DNA of 64,000 nucleotides from Meira nashicola (lineage: Eukaryota; Basidiomycota; Exobasidiomycetes; Exobasidiales; Brachybasidiaceae), in the NCBI GenBank assembly GCA_001600355.1, contig BCJU01000004.1, positions 434,001 through 498,000 on the forward strand, written 5' to 3'. The translations under genes and the position numbers were made by a program. Positions 1 through 10,379 of the stretch are shown in pieces. Numbering within the stretch: the stretch's first letter is position 1; each line of letters starts with the position of its first letter. Under the pieces are notes generated by a model. It did not search any database and had not been told where the DNA came from. It saw only the letters and a program-made list of their open reading frames with translations.

Positions 1-418
1 CTCAGCACTCGCTTAACTGTTGAATCTCTTTGGAATAAACTTGCGTATTATGAAAAGTTATAGAGCTAAGCATTTGAACACAGATAGATAAACTTACAAG
101 CATCTGTCATTGATTTGATCAGTACTCGCTGTAGGCAAAATTGTTCGCGTCATATTTGCTTTGTGAATAGGTTTGCCCAAGCCCAAAAAAAAGAAACGCG
201 GGGCTTTAGCTTCGCGAAATTCTCCTGTTCACAACATCATCTTGCGCCGGCGCCCGCGCGTATACAAAATCCTGATGTCAGGTTTATAAGCCTGAAAATC
301 ATTTGGTAGATTATGTTACATTGTTTATCATTATATCGAGAAATAGGAATCTATATATACAATCACGAATCAATCAAACACATTCGGGAGGCTATTTTGG
401 TATTGAAAGTATGTTGCT
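1..418. other. Intergenic left edge, no gene seen
   Basis: This is the 3' flank of the F-box gene. I see no credible coding region; a 64-codon + strand open frame at 115-309 has no family resemblance. A GC-rich patch at about 244-262 and a TATATATA-like run near 350-358 stand out against AT-rich surroundings, but nothing ties them to a transcript. Confidence 0.5.
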
Positions 419-2092
419 TTACACGCTTTGAGCGCTACCAGAAGCTTTAGCTTTTGAGCTTCTTCGGAGGAATTCTTGAAAGTATTCCGCCTTGTCGCTT
501 ACAGATTTAAACTTGACAAAATTTCCCATAAATTCAGTCGAATATTGAAGATCGTTAAATGATCTATTGTGATTTCGCCCGATGAATTCACAGTTAGTTG
601 CAAAGTGCTTACCAATAAGCTCTTTTATATACAATGTAGGAACATCATTCAAGTATACGCATTGCCAAATCAATGTATCAATTTTACGAACATTGAGAAG
701 CTGTTCCCGTGAAAGCTTGTTGAAACTATTAAGACTCACTCTTCTGAGACTAGCTGAACTTTGCCCAGAAGCGAGAACAATAATTTTTCGTAAATGAGGG
801 AAGATATTGGCTTGAAGGAAAATTTTGAGAAAGTTTTCTTCGGATATACAATGAACATAGAGGTATAGCGTATGTAATCGATTTGCTCCAATTTTAATTA
901 AACGATCCCAAGCACTTTTCCTGGCTTCCATGGTCATTATAAGTTCTCCTTCGCCGATTAAGAGGGAACCAATTGAAGGGTTGTTCTCGAGCCTTTCTAT
1001 ATCATTAATGTTGGTTATCATCAAAGAATCGAGATTAGGACAATAAATTTTAAACGGAGAGTTAAAGAAGCCGTAAAACTGAAAATGAGTTAAGTTTGGT
1101 AGATTGATGATAGCCCCTTCATATGTTCTCTTTGCTCCCTGATCTACTGATCTGATAGCGAGATATTCAAGCGAACTTGATGCTTTAGATAGGAGATCTC
1201 CAAGCTCATCATAGCTTTCCATGCTGAACCTTTTGACCAATTCGATCACTCGAGCTTCTTTCACCATATTGTATATTGTTTTTCTGTGTTGGTCCTTTAA
1301 AGAGGTTTCGAAAGAAGTGGGAAAGCACCTGATACTCAGAATGTCTAACTTGCACCGAGCAACAGGCATGTCTTGCGAGAAATGAGTCAGTACATCGGAT
1401 TGCACATCCAAGATTAGAGAACGTAAATTTGAACAAGTAGAGATAGCGTTGAAAAGTGCTTTATCTTGATCAATTCCGGCTTTCGTAATTGCTTCGTACA
1501 ATGCAGAAAAGTGATTTGTAGAACCTTGTTGTCCAGTGCTTAGGCTAATATTACTTTTGAATACCTGTATTGCCTCTTCAGGCAAGCAATAAAGACCCGG
1601 AATGGATTCAAAATTATGAATCCCGTATTCCTCCCTAGGCTGCCAAGATGGAAGATACGAGAATTCTCTAGAAACAAATTTGATCACCAAATGTTGAACT
1701 TTGATACTAGGCAATAAACCAATAATTTTCTTGGAAGCAGCAATGTGTTCTTTTGTTGTTAATTGTAGAAAAACAGCAAGAGTAGGAATTTCAGTCCATT
1801 TGCTTATTTGGGATAAGATTTCAACATCTTTACAGATATCCGCTTGGTTAAAATCTACATCTCTGAAAAGATGTAAATCTTTCCAGAGACTTTTAGTTGT
1901 ACGGCTATGATCGCGCCATGATGTTGAAACACGTTGCACCTTAACGCGTTCTTTTAAGCTCAAATATCGCCAAATGTTGTGTAGAACTTCGATGGGAAGT
2001 TGTGGTATGGTAGACGGATTGTTTTCTTCAGCTTGCGTATTTGAAGATGATATCACGGACAAATCTTGACGATCAATTTCGGAATCGACCAT
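419..2092 (-). CDS. F-box protein with LRR-like C-terminal region
   Basis: Single-exon gene of 557 residues, starting at a genuine ATG (complement of 2090-2092). Residues about 30-74 match an F-box: 'LPIEVLHNIWRYLS' followed by a VQRVSTSWR-type second half and a conserved Trp near residue 70. Known F-box proteins bind Skp1 and serve as substrate receptors of SCF ubiquitin ligases. The remainder contains repeated leucine-spaced segments ('LRSLILDV', 'LEYLAIRS', 'LPNLTHFQF', 'CPNLDSLMI') that look like degenerate leucine-rich repeats, the usual substrate-binding part. There is no signal peptide or membrane segment. The substrate cannot be told from sequence. It is transcribed towards the left edge and shares no operon-like context with its neighbour. 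Confidence 0.85.
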   Translation of the reverse strand: MVDSEIDRQDLSVISSSNTQAEENNPSTIPQLPIEVLHNIWRYLSLKERVKVQRVSTSWRDHSRTTKSLWKDLHLFRDVDFNQADICKDVEILSQISKWTEIPTLAVFLQLTTKEHIAASKKIIGLLPSIKVQHLVIKFVSREFSYLPSWQPREEYGIHNFESIPGLYCLPEEAIQVFKSNISLSTGQQGSTNHFSALYEAITKAGIDQDKALFNAISTCSNLRSLILDVQSDVLTHFSQDMPVARCKLDILSIRCFPTSFETSLKDQHRKTIYNMVKEARVIELVKRFSMESYDELGDLLSKASSSLEYLAIRSVDQGAKRTYEGAIINLPNLTHFQFYGFFNSPFKIYCPNLDSLMITNINDIERLENNPSIGSLLIGEGELIMTMEARKSAWDRLIKIGANRLHTLYLYVHCISEENFLKIFLQANIFPHLRKIIVLASGQSSASLRRVSLNSFNKLSREQLLNVRKIDTLIWQCVYLNDVPTLYIKELIGKHFATNCEFIGRNHNRSFNDLQYSTEFMGNFVKFKSVSDKAEYFQEFLRRSSKAKASGSAQSV

Positions 2093-2511
2093 TGTGATTA
2101 AACATCAAAAGTTAACAAGTAGAGATGATGGAGGAGAGATGTGAGAATGAATGCGTGTAATGAAAGATGAAGACGCGAGGGTAGCTTTACAGGCAATCAA
2201 TTTACACGGTCAAATTTTGCTGAGTCCGTCCAAAAAAGCCTCCCAAATTCCGCGTTCGGGTCAATGTCGGCTGAATAAAATGTTCGGAATCGTAACATCC
2301 AGAACGACCGTATATACTCATTTTCAATTTCCACGCTCAAATCAATCGAAGAATACTGCTTTGCGCACGGGTGAAAGACAAAGTTGAAAATAGGAAGAGA
2401 GACCAGGACAAGACACGCTTTTTAAATCTGCATTTGGTTAAAGAATAGTTGTCTCATGTTTATCGTACAAAATATGCGTGTGGTATGGTAATCAATGTTC
2501 CCCCGCCCCCT
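2093..2511. other. Intergenic: F-box promoter and RPC82 3' flank
   Basis: The 419 bp hold the promoter of the leftward F-box gene and the 3' flank of the next leftward gene. Short open frames at 2151-2387 (+) and 2495-2743 (+) show no family features. No regulatory site could be identified with confidence. Confidence 0.45.
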
Positions 2512-4596
2512 TCATTCTGGTAAGCTTGAAACGACGAACAAATCTTGCCAAGTTCGTAATTCTGCCAAAGAGATTATATCAACCGTTTCTTGTAAACGAT
2601 GCAATCGAATCCTTTCAACGTCCCTCAATAATGTTTCATCCATCTTGACATCGATTCTTTGTGATTTGACGACAAGATCAGCTTCACGTGCTTGTTCATG
2701 TCTGCGTCTCTGTGTTAGACGTGCTAATGATTTGCAAAGATGATCGGATAACCAAGATATACACTTCTTTTCATCAACATACCAAAAGAAGAATGATCTT
2801 GCAGCAACACGTTCGGATGCTTTGGGAATCTCTTGTAATGATAGAAGTCCAGCAGCGAACAATCGCGCGCAAACATCTCTTGTTTCGCTCATTGAAATCA
2901 AACATACTTTTGAAATCTGTTTCTCGTCCAATTTGCCAAGATCTTGCAGTAAGGTAATCACTCTCAATCCATTTGCGCCAAATTGTGCTTCTATCACTGT
3001 TCGCAAGATTGCATATCTCATCAGTCGTGCCGCATTTCTATACTCAACTTGAATTTGAGAGTAACCACCCATATGCTTGTTGGGTCGAGAAAATTCACTT
3101 GGACCAATGATTCGTCTGGCTTGACCTGTACGTGATTCATCTCCACCTCCTACCAAGATTGCAATCGCTTCACCTAATAGAGCAGAATCATGACTAGCAT
3201 CTGATCCAAGCTTTTCCTTCATCGTTTTCTGATCAAATGCATCTTTCAAACCCATCTTCAACGGCAGCTTTTGTCTTAATGTGTTGACATGAAGGGAATT
3301 GGAATAGATGTCGCGTGCACTTGGAATGGTATCAAATGCTCCTGTGCAGAGATGAAGCATCACTTGAACAATTCGTGCCAATTGAGAATTGTAACGCGAT
3401 TCAACCGTTCGCAGAATGCATTCATCTCGCAGGTGAACATCGAATCGATCGTGGTTGATACGGACATAGATATCTTCATCGATCGAAAATGATTTTGGGC
3501 CTGTCGCTTCATCTCCGTCCTCCTCTTCACTTAGTTCGATTCCCATAAATGTTCTTTTGGTGGATTTTCCATTCGTTGCTTTCGCCTTTTTTGATCCTTT
3601 GCCGTCTTTTTGTACTTTCCCATTTGATTTTCTCTTCTTCGTTAACTTTCTCGGCCCCAATCCTCGCCTGACCGGCTTCTCTTCTCGTTTGGATGAAAAC
3701 CAAACCTCATAATCGTCATTCGTTAATGCTTTTCTGGCCGTTTCCGCAATTTCCATCTTCTCTTTTGGTCCCAAGATTTTTCGAGTTCGAGAGACAAGCT
3801 CAGCTTCGTAGGAAATCCTACGATCACGCGCTGATGTATGCACTTTTGGCCAAGAAAGTTGGATGTAACCATAATAGAGTAGGTCTCTCATAATATCCTC
3901 AACATGTTCTCGATCATGGCCTTTTTGTGTTACTCTTTCAATCACATCTGCAGCTTTAATCTTTCCATTGCGTAGGATTGTATTGACTGATGATAATCCT
4001 GCTTCTCCAAAACGTTCTTCAGCAATATTCAAATATGCACCAAAACGTAGCCTCGGCAAAACTTCCTCTACATTGATCTGAAAGTATTCCATACCTCGAA
4101 AAGCATCTTCTAAAGAAGTAGAGTCATCCATTGCTGCTTGCACAAGAGATCCATTCGGAAGTGCTCGTGCATGCCAGCAAATGTTATGTTGAATTAGAGT
4201 GATCAATGTTTGCTGAATGAGCCTTTGTGATTTTAGAGGTGTATTCCAAGAAGTAGCAGAAGATGATGTTCCACTAGAAGAAGCTCCATTTGCTGCTCCT
4301 TGCCAAGCGTCGAACATACTTGCTTCGGCTTGTGAAACGTCATCTTGTTCTGGTACATATCCAGTTGGAGCGTGAATTGTTGGTGTTGCAAGGAATCTGC
4401 TCAATTCGCGTAAAGTTAAACGACCTCTTTGTAGCAAAGTAGAAGCAACTTGAGCAGCAATCGGACCAAAATGATCCAAAATAATCTCACAACATAAACT
4501 GATCTTTTCTCGGCTATGGCTGATCGATGTTTCGCTCGCTGCTACTCCTGCTCCGGCACCATTGCCTGTTCCTTGATCGCCGACAGCTGAAGACAT
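2512..4596 (-). CDS. RPC82: RNA polymerase III subunit Rpc82 (RPC3)
   Basis: Single-exon gene of 694 residues, in the usual size range for Rpc82/RPC3. Residues about 33-95 form the typical N-terminal winged helix ('CCEIILDHFGPIAAQVASTL', then LLQRGRLTLREL). Further winged-helix segments follow (a region with 'RFGAYLNIAEERFGEAG' near residues 180-200, and another around 'AQFGANGLRVITLLQDLGKL'). The final 90 residues are helical with a heptad-like pattern. In yeast and human this subunit forms, with Rpc34 and Rpc31, the trimer that binds TFIIIB/Brf1 and helps open Pol III promoters. A Lys/Arg-rich linker at about 310-350 looks like a disordered insertion and possible nuclear localisation signal. 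The start is the ATG complementary to 4594-4596, just after an Ala/Gly-rich leader. Confidence in the family is high. Confidence 0.9.
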   Translation of the reverse strand: MSSAVGDQGTGNGAGAGVAASETSISHSREKISLCCEIILDHFGPIAAQVASTLLQRGRLTLRELSRFLATPTIHAPTGYVPEQDDVSQAEASMFDAWQGAANGASSSGTSSSATSWNTPLKSQRLIQQTLITLIQHNICWHARALPNGSLVQAAMDDSTSLEDAFRGMEYFQINVEEVLPRLRFGAYLNIAEERFGEAGLSSVNTILRNGKIKAADVIERVTQKGHDREHVEDIMRDLLYYGYIQLSWPKVHTSARDRRISYEAELVSRTRKILGPKEKMEIAETARKALTNDDYEVWFSSKREEKPVRRGLGPRKLTKKRKSNGKVQKDGKGSKKAKATNGKSTKRTFMGIELSEEEDGDEATGPKSFSIDEDIYVRINHDRFDVHLRDECILRTVESRYNSQLARIVQVMLHLCTGAFDTIPSARDIYSNSLHVNTLRQKLPLKMGLKDAFDQKTMKEKLGSDASHDSALLGEAIAILVGGGDESRTGQARRIIGPSEFSRPNKHMGGYSQIQVEYRNAARLMRYAILRTVIEAQFGANGLRVITLLQDLGKLDEKQISKVCLISMSETRDVCARLFAAGLLSLQEIPKASERVAARSFFFWYVDEKKCISWLSDHLCKSLARLTQRRRHEQAREADLVVKSQRIDVKMDETLLRDVERIRLHRLQETVDIISLAELRTWQDLFVVSSLPE

Positions 4597-5378
4597 CGAT
4601 CACGAAAGGCGTCGGGAGAAAATGAGAATAAGGAATTGATTTGCTATCTCGACATAAGTGTAATTGCTTGATATGTGGAAGGGTGTTATAAGTATGGCGA
4701 TGAGGTAGGAATGATGCTGTGTCTTGTGTGTAGCAAACAACTGATCAAGAACTTTTTTTTTTATCTTTTACCAAAAAATTCTCGTTTCCCTACAGCCAGT
4801 CAAAAAAAGAATGCACGCATGACACGCAGCGCTAAAATTTACGGCTCATCTTCCTTTTGGCCGGCTTCCGATTCTTATTAAGCAAGCTCAACTTTAAAGG
4901 CAAAACGCGTTTGTATATTCACAGTGTAGACTAAATGAAGGAACCCTTTCTTGAACCGCGTTTGAAGATCGCCTAATAGAGCGGGCGGCGTACCTTTATA
5001 GGAGTCATAGTGCGTACCTATCCTACCTAGTGCCATGCATCGCGTTTACAAAGACTGCATGCACCTACCTGTTCGTCCACATATCCCCACAACCTTGAGT
5101 GGTGACCATCATATCCTATAAACATCACCTAAACTTAAATTTGAACAGCGGAGCTCAAGTATTGATACCGCAAATAGGACGTAGTAGCGCTCAAAGAGTA
5201 TATTACTGCATTCAAAGGTGTGGAAGCAGGTGGAGTTGCTAGTTTCAATCTGTATTCATACCGACAATTCTCCCTTTTCTCGCCTTCACAAATAACGATG
5301 ATTGATCGGTTAACAAATTTCATCATACGGATACACAGAGACGATTAGAAAATAGCAATCGTCAGAAAGAAGAGAATC
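4597..5378. promoter_or_regulatory. Divergent promoter region, RPC82 / GTPBP-module gene
   Basis: This 782-bp stretch separates two genes transcribed away from each other, so it must hold both promoters. It contains a T-rich run at about 4749-4758 and a GCACGCATG element near 4811, related to a motif found in other intergenic regions here. Open frames at 4675-4881 (+) and 5135-5326 (-) have no recognisable features. Confidence 0.45.
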
Positions 5379-6872
5379 ATGTTGTTCAAGGAGCGTGAAT
5401 CGGAGAGTCCTCGTGTTCCGTCACCATGGTCAAACGCTCGTCGTAGCAGCGGATCTAGGAACAGCAGCAATAGCAGTAAAGCAGTTACACCCGACATTGC
5501 TTGCCAAAGCATTCTGCGGAAAGCAAGCTCAACCGCTTCTCCCAACTTTAGCCCTCTGTCGCGTGCCGTCCAGATACGGAACGCAGAAGCCTATCGTGAC
5601 TCGGTCGTTGCAAATCAAAAAGGATACGAAGACGAACAGGGTAGCAGTCCTATTTCTACTCCACCTTCACAAGAGGAAGATGACGATGAAGGGCTCGATA
5701 GCTTCTTCGCTTTAGATTCAGACGTAGACGTTCAACGTTTAAGCTCGAGTCAGCAGAGTTTGGCGTCAGACATTCTAACTCCGATCGATGGCGTTGGTTT
5801 ACTAGCATCATCATCATCGACAGACTTGGTGGACACGCAGAACCAATCAGGCAAGAGAGCAATACCGCAAACCAAACGGCGGCAGAAGAGGGTAGCTAGA
5901 CTGGCACCCGAACCGGATGTGCTGGGGAATCTTGAATACAAATTACGGATATTGCCGCCCACACGACATCGCTTCGATAAGTTATTGACGCAAATGCAAT
6001 GGAGAGTGTTGCAGGGAGGTGGAGAATGCACATATGAGATTGGAGTCTTGGATGATGGATTGTGTATTGGAATATGTGCTTTGGAGATGCAAGCAAGTAT
6101 TTCAGTGTTATCATCGATGGCCAAAGAGCTTTGTGCGTCTGTCAGAATACGGAAAGCTTTCGAAATGGTCACTTTGGATGGAAGTTCTCAGTCGGAAGGT
6201 GGAGAGTTGAAGCAGATGACCAATGAAGAGGTGTTTGATGTACTGAAGTTGAAGAAAGGTGAAGATCATTGCGATTGTGGAGTGGAATTAAAGTCGACGC
6301 AAGAAATTGTCAGCTATCTTCCTTTGCAAGCGGGATATCCTATTACTGTTAAAACCGAAGCCAGCAAGTATGATGACCCAGTGCCAGGTGAAATTGTTAT
6401 TGCCATTGAACAAGATGCTTCTGAACTTCTCACGTACGAGCAAGATGATGTATCATCAGACAATGAAAGTGTAACGGATGAAGTTGGCGAAGAATTCTTC
6501 ATGGAAGATGGTCAAGGTTTAACATTTTCCCTCTCGCTTGATGAAAAAGCAACCAGAGCTGGTCTTGGATTCCAACGTAAATCAAATGCGCTTCGGAGAC
6601 CTTGCCGATACAATGTGAAGAGTGCATTAGCTCACAAGACTAATGTCAAAATGAAGGAAGGTGTAGTTACAATCACTGATTATGGTGTGCATTCTGATAG
6701 CATCAAGGAAGACGGCTTGATTGATTCTTCATCTGCGCTTGAGACAACCAATCAAAAAGACAACGCAACGAATGCACCAGCTCCAGAAAAGAAATGCGTA
6801 CGTATGATCGTAGAGGCAAGCATCATACGAGATTCCGATGATGAAGGGTTTATAGATTACGGGTCATTGTGA
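5379..6872 (+). CDS. GTPBP1/2-type N-terminal module protein lacking a GTPase domain
   Basis: Single-exon gene of 497 residues from an ATG at 5379. Residues 184-262 ('NLEYKLRILPPTRHRFDKLL' onward, with TQMQWRVLQGGGECTYEIGV and a 'DDGLCIGI..LEMQASISVLSSMA' helix) resemble the conserved segment that precedes the GTPase domain in the GTPBP1/GTPBP2 family of translational GTPases. The first 180 residues are Ser-rich and acidic, probably disordered. In GTPBP1/2 a G1 P-loop should follow soon after this module; none is present, nor is any later G motif. Instead there is an acidic linker and a basic 'RRPCRYNVKSALAHKTNVKM' stretch. It may be a diverged or truncated relative acting in ribosome quality or mRNA turnover, but that is inference. 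An out-of-frame 106-codon frame at 5395-5715 is a shadow. Confidence 0.65.
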   Translation: MLFKERESESPRVPSPWSNARRSSGSRNSSNSSKAVTPDIACQSILRKASSTASPNFSPLSRAVQIRNAEAYRDSVVANQKGYEDEQGSSPISTPPSQEEDDDEGLDSFFALDSDVDVQRLSSSQQSLASDILTPIDGVGLLASSSSTDLVDTQNQSGKRAIPQTKRRQKRVARLAPEPDVLGNLEYKLRILPPTRHRFDKLLTQMQWRVLQGGGECTYEIGVLDDGLCIGICALEMQASISVLSSMAKELCASVRIRKAFEMVTLDGSSQSEGGELKQMTNEEVFDVLKLKKGEDHCDCGVELKSTQEIVSYLPLQAGYPITVKTEASKYDDPVPGEIVIAIEQDASELLTYEQDDVSSDNESVTDEVGEEFFMEDGQGLTFSLSLDEKATRAGLGFQRKSNALRRPCRYNVKSALAHKTNVKMKEGVVTITDYGVHSDSIKEDGLIDSSSALETTNQKDNATNAPAPEKKCVRMIVEASIIRDSDDEGFIDYGSL

Positions 6873-7576
6873 AGCACATCTTGTATTTTTGGTTTTGCAC
6901 TTCATTAATGCTATCTCATTAATATGCACGTAGCCCACTCGCATGAATTAAGCTTTACTCGTGTGCGCAATTTTATTCCTGCGCCGCACGATGGAGCAAG
7001 TTACCGTGTTGCGGTTTATTTGTCCGGTCGCTTTATTATGCAACCACTGGTTCACCGAAAGGAGGGACCTCTTCTGATGATACAAATAATGCGAACGAAC
7101 ATTGATTTCACGCCTACTTTTCCCAGAATGAAATTGAATTAAAGTTTCGGACATTAACACGGTTTTATTCTGAGAATGTATTCTTTGGAAGAACGCCAAT
7201 TCCTTCTTGGCTGAAAGTTGTATGGATGAAATCAGAGAAAGAATGCATGTACTCGTGCCATGGATAAAGTTCACTTTGTCACATTGCCTACAAGTTGATA
7301 TGCCTTGTGAGGTGAACAGACAGACGATCTGCCCGTTTCTAATGTTGATATCACGCAATACGGTCCATCGAAACGCTTGTCAAAACATTCAAAGCTCTCA
7401 GCACGTTTCCATCTTCTCCTTCACCATCATCCCATCTAAACTTTCCTTTCATCTTGCATTTACATTCTCCCTCACAACAACAAGCTGAGCTACCGTACAA
7501 AAACACTCATTCATCGACCAATCTCAACGCAAGTTGGTGTCTCAAGCACGAACTTTTCACTTTCTTTGATAACAGT
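6873..7576. other. Intergenic: promoter and pyrimidine-rich leader of the PUF gene
   Basis: Between a + gene and the next + gene, so this holds the 3' flank of the former and the promoter of the latter. The last ~190 bp (7380-7570) are strongly C/T- and CA-rich, which fits a fungal core promoter and 5' leader. The open frame that seems to extend the PUF gene upstream to 7454 starts with TTG and has low-complexity content, so I treat it as leader. A minus-strand 136-codon frame (6948-7358) shows no family features. Confidence 0.45.
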
Positions 7577-10033
7577 ATGAGTAACCTTCACCCTGCCTTG
7601 TCAGAATATGCAAACGCTGTCTTTGGTGATTTTGACAAAGTAAAAAATTTGACTGCAGATTCTACTTTCGGAGAGCGAGCTCTTCCGCAAAGCACGCACG
7701 ATAGCACACCAAAGCTTTACGGTAAAGCTCATTCCATTCTCACAACAAATAATGCTATTTATTCTTTGGATGAGAGCGATACTGATGTTTCTATCAACGA
7801 TTTGAGCTCAAGTGGACCCCTTGATGACGGAATTCCCGAAAGTTGTCATCCTCAGATTTTCAAAAGCAGACGTGACGAAGCCTGGAAAAATTTGTCGCAA
7901 CATGCTCGTACAAAAACAACACCTTCTATCCAAAGCGCATTGCAGGGCAATGAATACGTGAACAAGAAAGCCAATTTACGTATCAATTTCTCCTCACCAA
8001 GTACCAAGAGAACGCAATTTAATCAATTTAACTACCGTGATCTCGAAGATGCATCTGATCGCGAACTGAGTGATTGTGCAACCATTGAAAGAGCTGACAT
8101 TGGCTTTACCGAATCTGTGCACGAGGTCCAAGATGGGCAATATCCTCCAAACGATACCGAAGACATATTTTCGGTCGTTCCTCGTCGTTCCGTCCGCTCT
8201 CACACAAGTCAAGGTATTCCAATTCATAAGACCAATGAAAAGACGAAGAAACTCTTAGGTTTGCAAAATCAAATTGATGTTGAAAACCTTTTCGCTTCTT
8301 TCAATAATGACCATGCAGATGCAGAATCATTGAAAACCGAATTAGAATACTACAAAGCTCTCTCGATTCATCTGCTTGATCGTAACAGAGAGTTAGCCAA
8401 AGTACTCTCCGAGAATGGTTTATCTGGCAACGGAACAAGTATGCCCACTCCACCTCCTTCCGCTGATGCGCTTCAAGCACCATGGTCAGGCACTCCACAA
8501 TTATGGCAAACGATGCCTGAGCTTAGCCCAGATAATCGTTTCGTAACGACACCAAAGACATTCTCTGCATCACCAGACCCTTTCAGCCCTTACGAGCAAC
8601 CTTCTCCCATCCCGCAGCATTTGTTGACACCACAATCTGGGAAGAGTAGTCGTAATCTGAAAGAAAAGACATTTCGACATGATTCATGTGACGTATCACA
8701 ATGGCATGATACTGCTGCTACAACAACAAGCTCCTACTTGCAAGGCCTCAAGATGGACTTTGCAGGAGATGCAAAATGTAATGACAATTTTCCAAAAGTT
8801 TCCTGGACACCGGAAGGTGGTATGGGCCACTTTGTTGGTATGCCTCTTGCCCATCCTCAACCTAAGAATACACTCTTCTCTCCTTCGATGTTCCCACCAA
8901 CATTTTTCCCCACATACTTTGACCATCATTTCGGCAGTGCTATTCCTTCACAAGTCGATCGCTTCAAGAAGAAAACGCTTGACAATAATACTCCGCTGGA
9001 ATTGCTGGTTAAGCTGGCATTGACACCGGATGGTCAAGAAGCAAGCATCAGATTGCAACAAAAACTCAAAAGTCAAGATCCTACTCAAAGAGAAGTGGCA
9101 ATGGTTGCAATTGCACCACATTTGCATCAATTGGCGTATTGCAGACACGGCAACTTTTTGGTTCAACGTGCGATCAGTTTAGATCTTTCTTTAGGTTGGA
9201 CATTTGCAGAAACGTTTGTCAAGCTTTCCTTATCTCAATATGGCTGCCATGTCGTTCAAAAGCTTTTGGATCTTGGAAGTGAAGACGTACGAGAGATGAT
9301 TGCGAATGAATTGTTGACTGAAAAGTTGGAAGAGACAATTGCAAGTCGTCATGCGATTCATATTTGGCAAAAAGTGCTGGATACGCAATGGAATGAAGCC
9401 AAAGTGCGCATTAAAATCATCGATACACTTAATTCAACCTTACGCGGCAAATGGGCAGATGTTGCCATGTCGGAAACTGGAAGTCTCATTTGTCAAAATT
9501 TATTCGAAAGTGGAACTGCTTCTGAAACGGAAGAGTGCATGTTGGAAGTTGTTGAACGAGTATGCGAATGCGCAACAGGTCAATGGGGCGTTTGGGTGGT
9601 GCAATATATCATTGAGCATGCAAGCGGTGAAGTAAAGAAAAAGGCGCTCAGCCAAATGCTCCCTGAAGCACCAAGATTGTCAATGTCGCAACACGGACAA
9701 AAAGCAATCATGACTGCAATCAGAGCGAGAAATCCTTCATTCCTGAAAGCATATATTGACGTCTTGTGCGAATACGAGGTGACTTACCCATCGCCAGAGG
9801 AAAGCAATGTTTGCAATCACAATTCGCCAAACCGTCGATCGATTTTGGTGGATGTTGCAACTTGTACGCACGGAGATCAAATTGTCACTCAACTTCTCAC
9901 TTCAGCTACGCCTGAACAGCGTGAACGTCTCATCAAAACTGTACGCAAGAACAGCGTCTTTCTCAAAGGATCAAAAGCTGGACTTAGAATTTACCAACTT
10001 TGTGAACGTGCTCGTGCCTTTACGGGCTATTGA
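7577..10033 (+). CDS. PUF (Pumilio-homology) RNA-binding protein
   Basis: Single-exon gene; I start at the first ATG (7577), giving 818 residues. The N-terminal ~470 residues are disordered and rich in Ser/Pro. From about residue 474 to 810 there are PUF repeats; at least five are clear by their core helices: 'CRHGNFLVQRAI', 'SQYGCHVVQKLL', 'SRHAIHIWQKVL', 'SETGSLICQNLF', 'GQWGVWVVQYII'. Two later ones ('SQHGQKAIMTAI', 'CTHGDQIVTQLL') lack the usual RNA-contact Gln. PUF proteins bind sequence-specific 3'UTR elements and control mRNA decay or translation. The set of repeats, with degenerate last members, is closer to the divergent Jsn1/Puf2-like group than to Puf3. Target RNAs cannot be inferred reliably. 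It runs towards CLR2, 346 bp away. Confidence 0.8.
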   Translation: MSNLHPALSEYANAVFGDFDKVKNLTADSTFGERALPQSTHDSTPKLYGKAHSILTTNNAIYSLDESDTDVSINDLSSSGPLDDGIPESCHPQIFKSRRDEAWKNLSQHARTKTTPSIQSALQGNEYVNKKANLRINFSSPSTKRTQFNQFNYRDLEDASDRELSDCATIERADIGFTESVHEVQDGQYPPNDTEDIFSVVPRRSVRSHTSQGIPIHKTNEKTKKLLGLQNQIDVENLFASFNNDHADAESLKTELEYYKALSIHLLDRNRELAKVLSENGLSGNGTSMPTPPPSADALQAPWSGTPQLWQTMPELSPDNRFVTTPKTFSASPDPFSPYEQPSPIPQHLLTPQSGKSSRNLKEKTFRHDSCDVSQWHDTAATTTSSYLQGLKMDFAGDAKCNDNFPKVSWTPEGGMGHFVGMPLAHPQPKNTLFSPSMFPPTFFPTYFDHHFGSAIPSQVDRFKKKTLDNNTPLELLVKLALTPDGQEASIRLQQKLKSQDPTQREVAMVAIAPHLHQLAYCRHGNFLVQRAISLDLSLGWTFAETFVKLSLSQYGCHVVQKLLDLGSEDVREMIANELLTEKLEETIASRHAIHIWQKVLDTQWNEAKVRIKIIDTLNSTLRGKWADVAMSETGSLICQNLFESGTASETEECMLEVVERVCECATGQWGVWVVQYIIEHASGEVKKKALSQMLPEAPRLSMSQHGQKAIMTAIRARNPSFLKAYIDVLCEYEVTYPSPEESNVCNHNSPNRRSILVDVATCTHGDQIVTQLLTSATPEQRERLIKTVRKNSVFLKGSKAGLRIYQLCERARAFTGY

Positions 10034-10379
10034 GCGTTTTGCCCATCTTTTTGCGTAATAACTTAATGAATGGCACTCCCAATTCCTCATCGTCTTCTTA
10101 ACTTGTTTCACCTTTCTTCGCCTGCTTTCTGCTGGGCCTAGGTCACAAAGGAACGTTTTTCTTCTTTATTTCTCTTCTTTTGCTTTGTCAATGTGGCTAG
10201 ACCATTTGTTTTGTTTCTTGAATTTGATAATTGTCTCTACTTGTGTATAGGTTGATTGCTCGACTTCAATTTCTTGAAGGAGGACGGGGTATGTTGTGGA
10301 GCGAGACTATGAAGAATAACAAGGTGCGAAAGAAAATGGAATATGCTACATGAGTGTTTTTGGTTCGGAATAGCGTCTG
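10034..10379. other. Convergent 3' flanks of PUF and CLR2 genes
   Basis: A 346-bp convergent intergenic region, T-rich after the PUF stop (runs of cttctttt at 10150-10190), as expected of fungal 3' UTR and poly(A) regions. No gene or terminator structure is discernible. Confidence 0.45.

Noticed and set aside
5750..6172. 140-codon minus-strand frame inside the GTPBP-module gene
   Set aside because: Antisense to a well supported gene; Cys/His content comes from reverse codons, not a conserved pattern.
6948..7358. 136-codon minus-strand frame between the GTPBP-module and PUF genes
   Set aside because: No recognisable motif, and it lies in a region expected to be leader and promoter.
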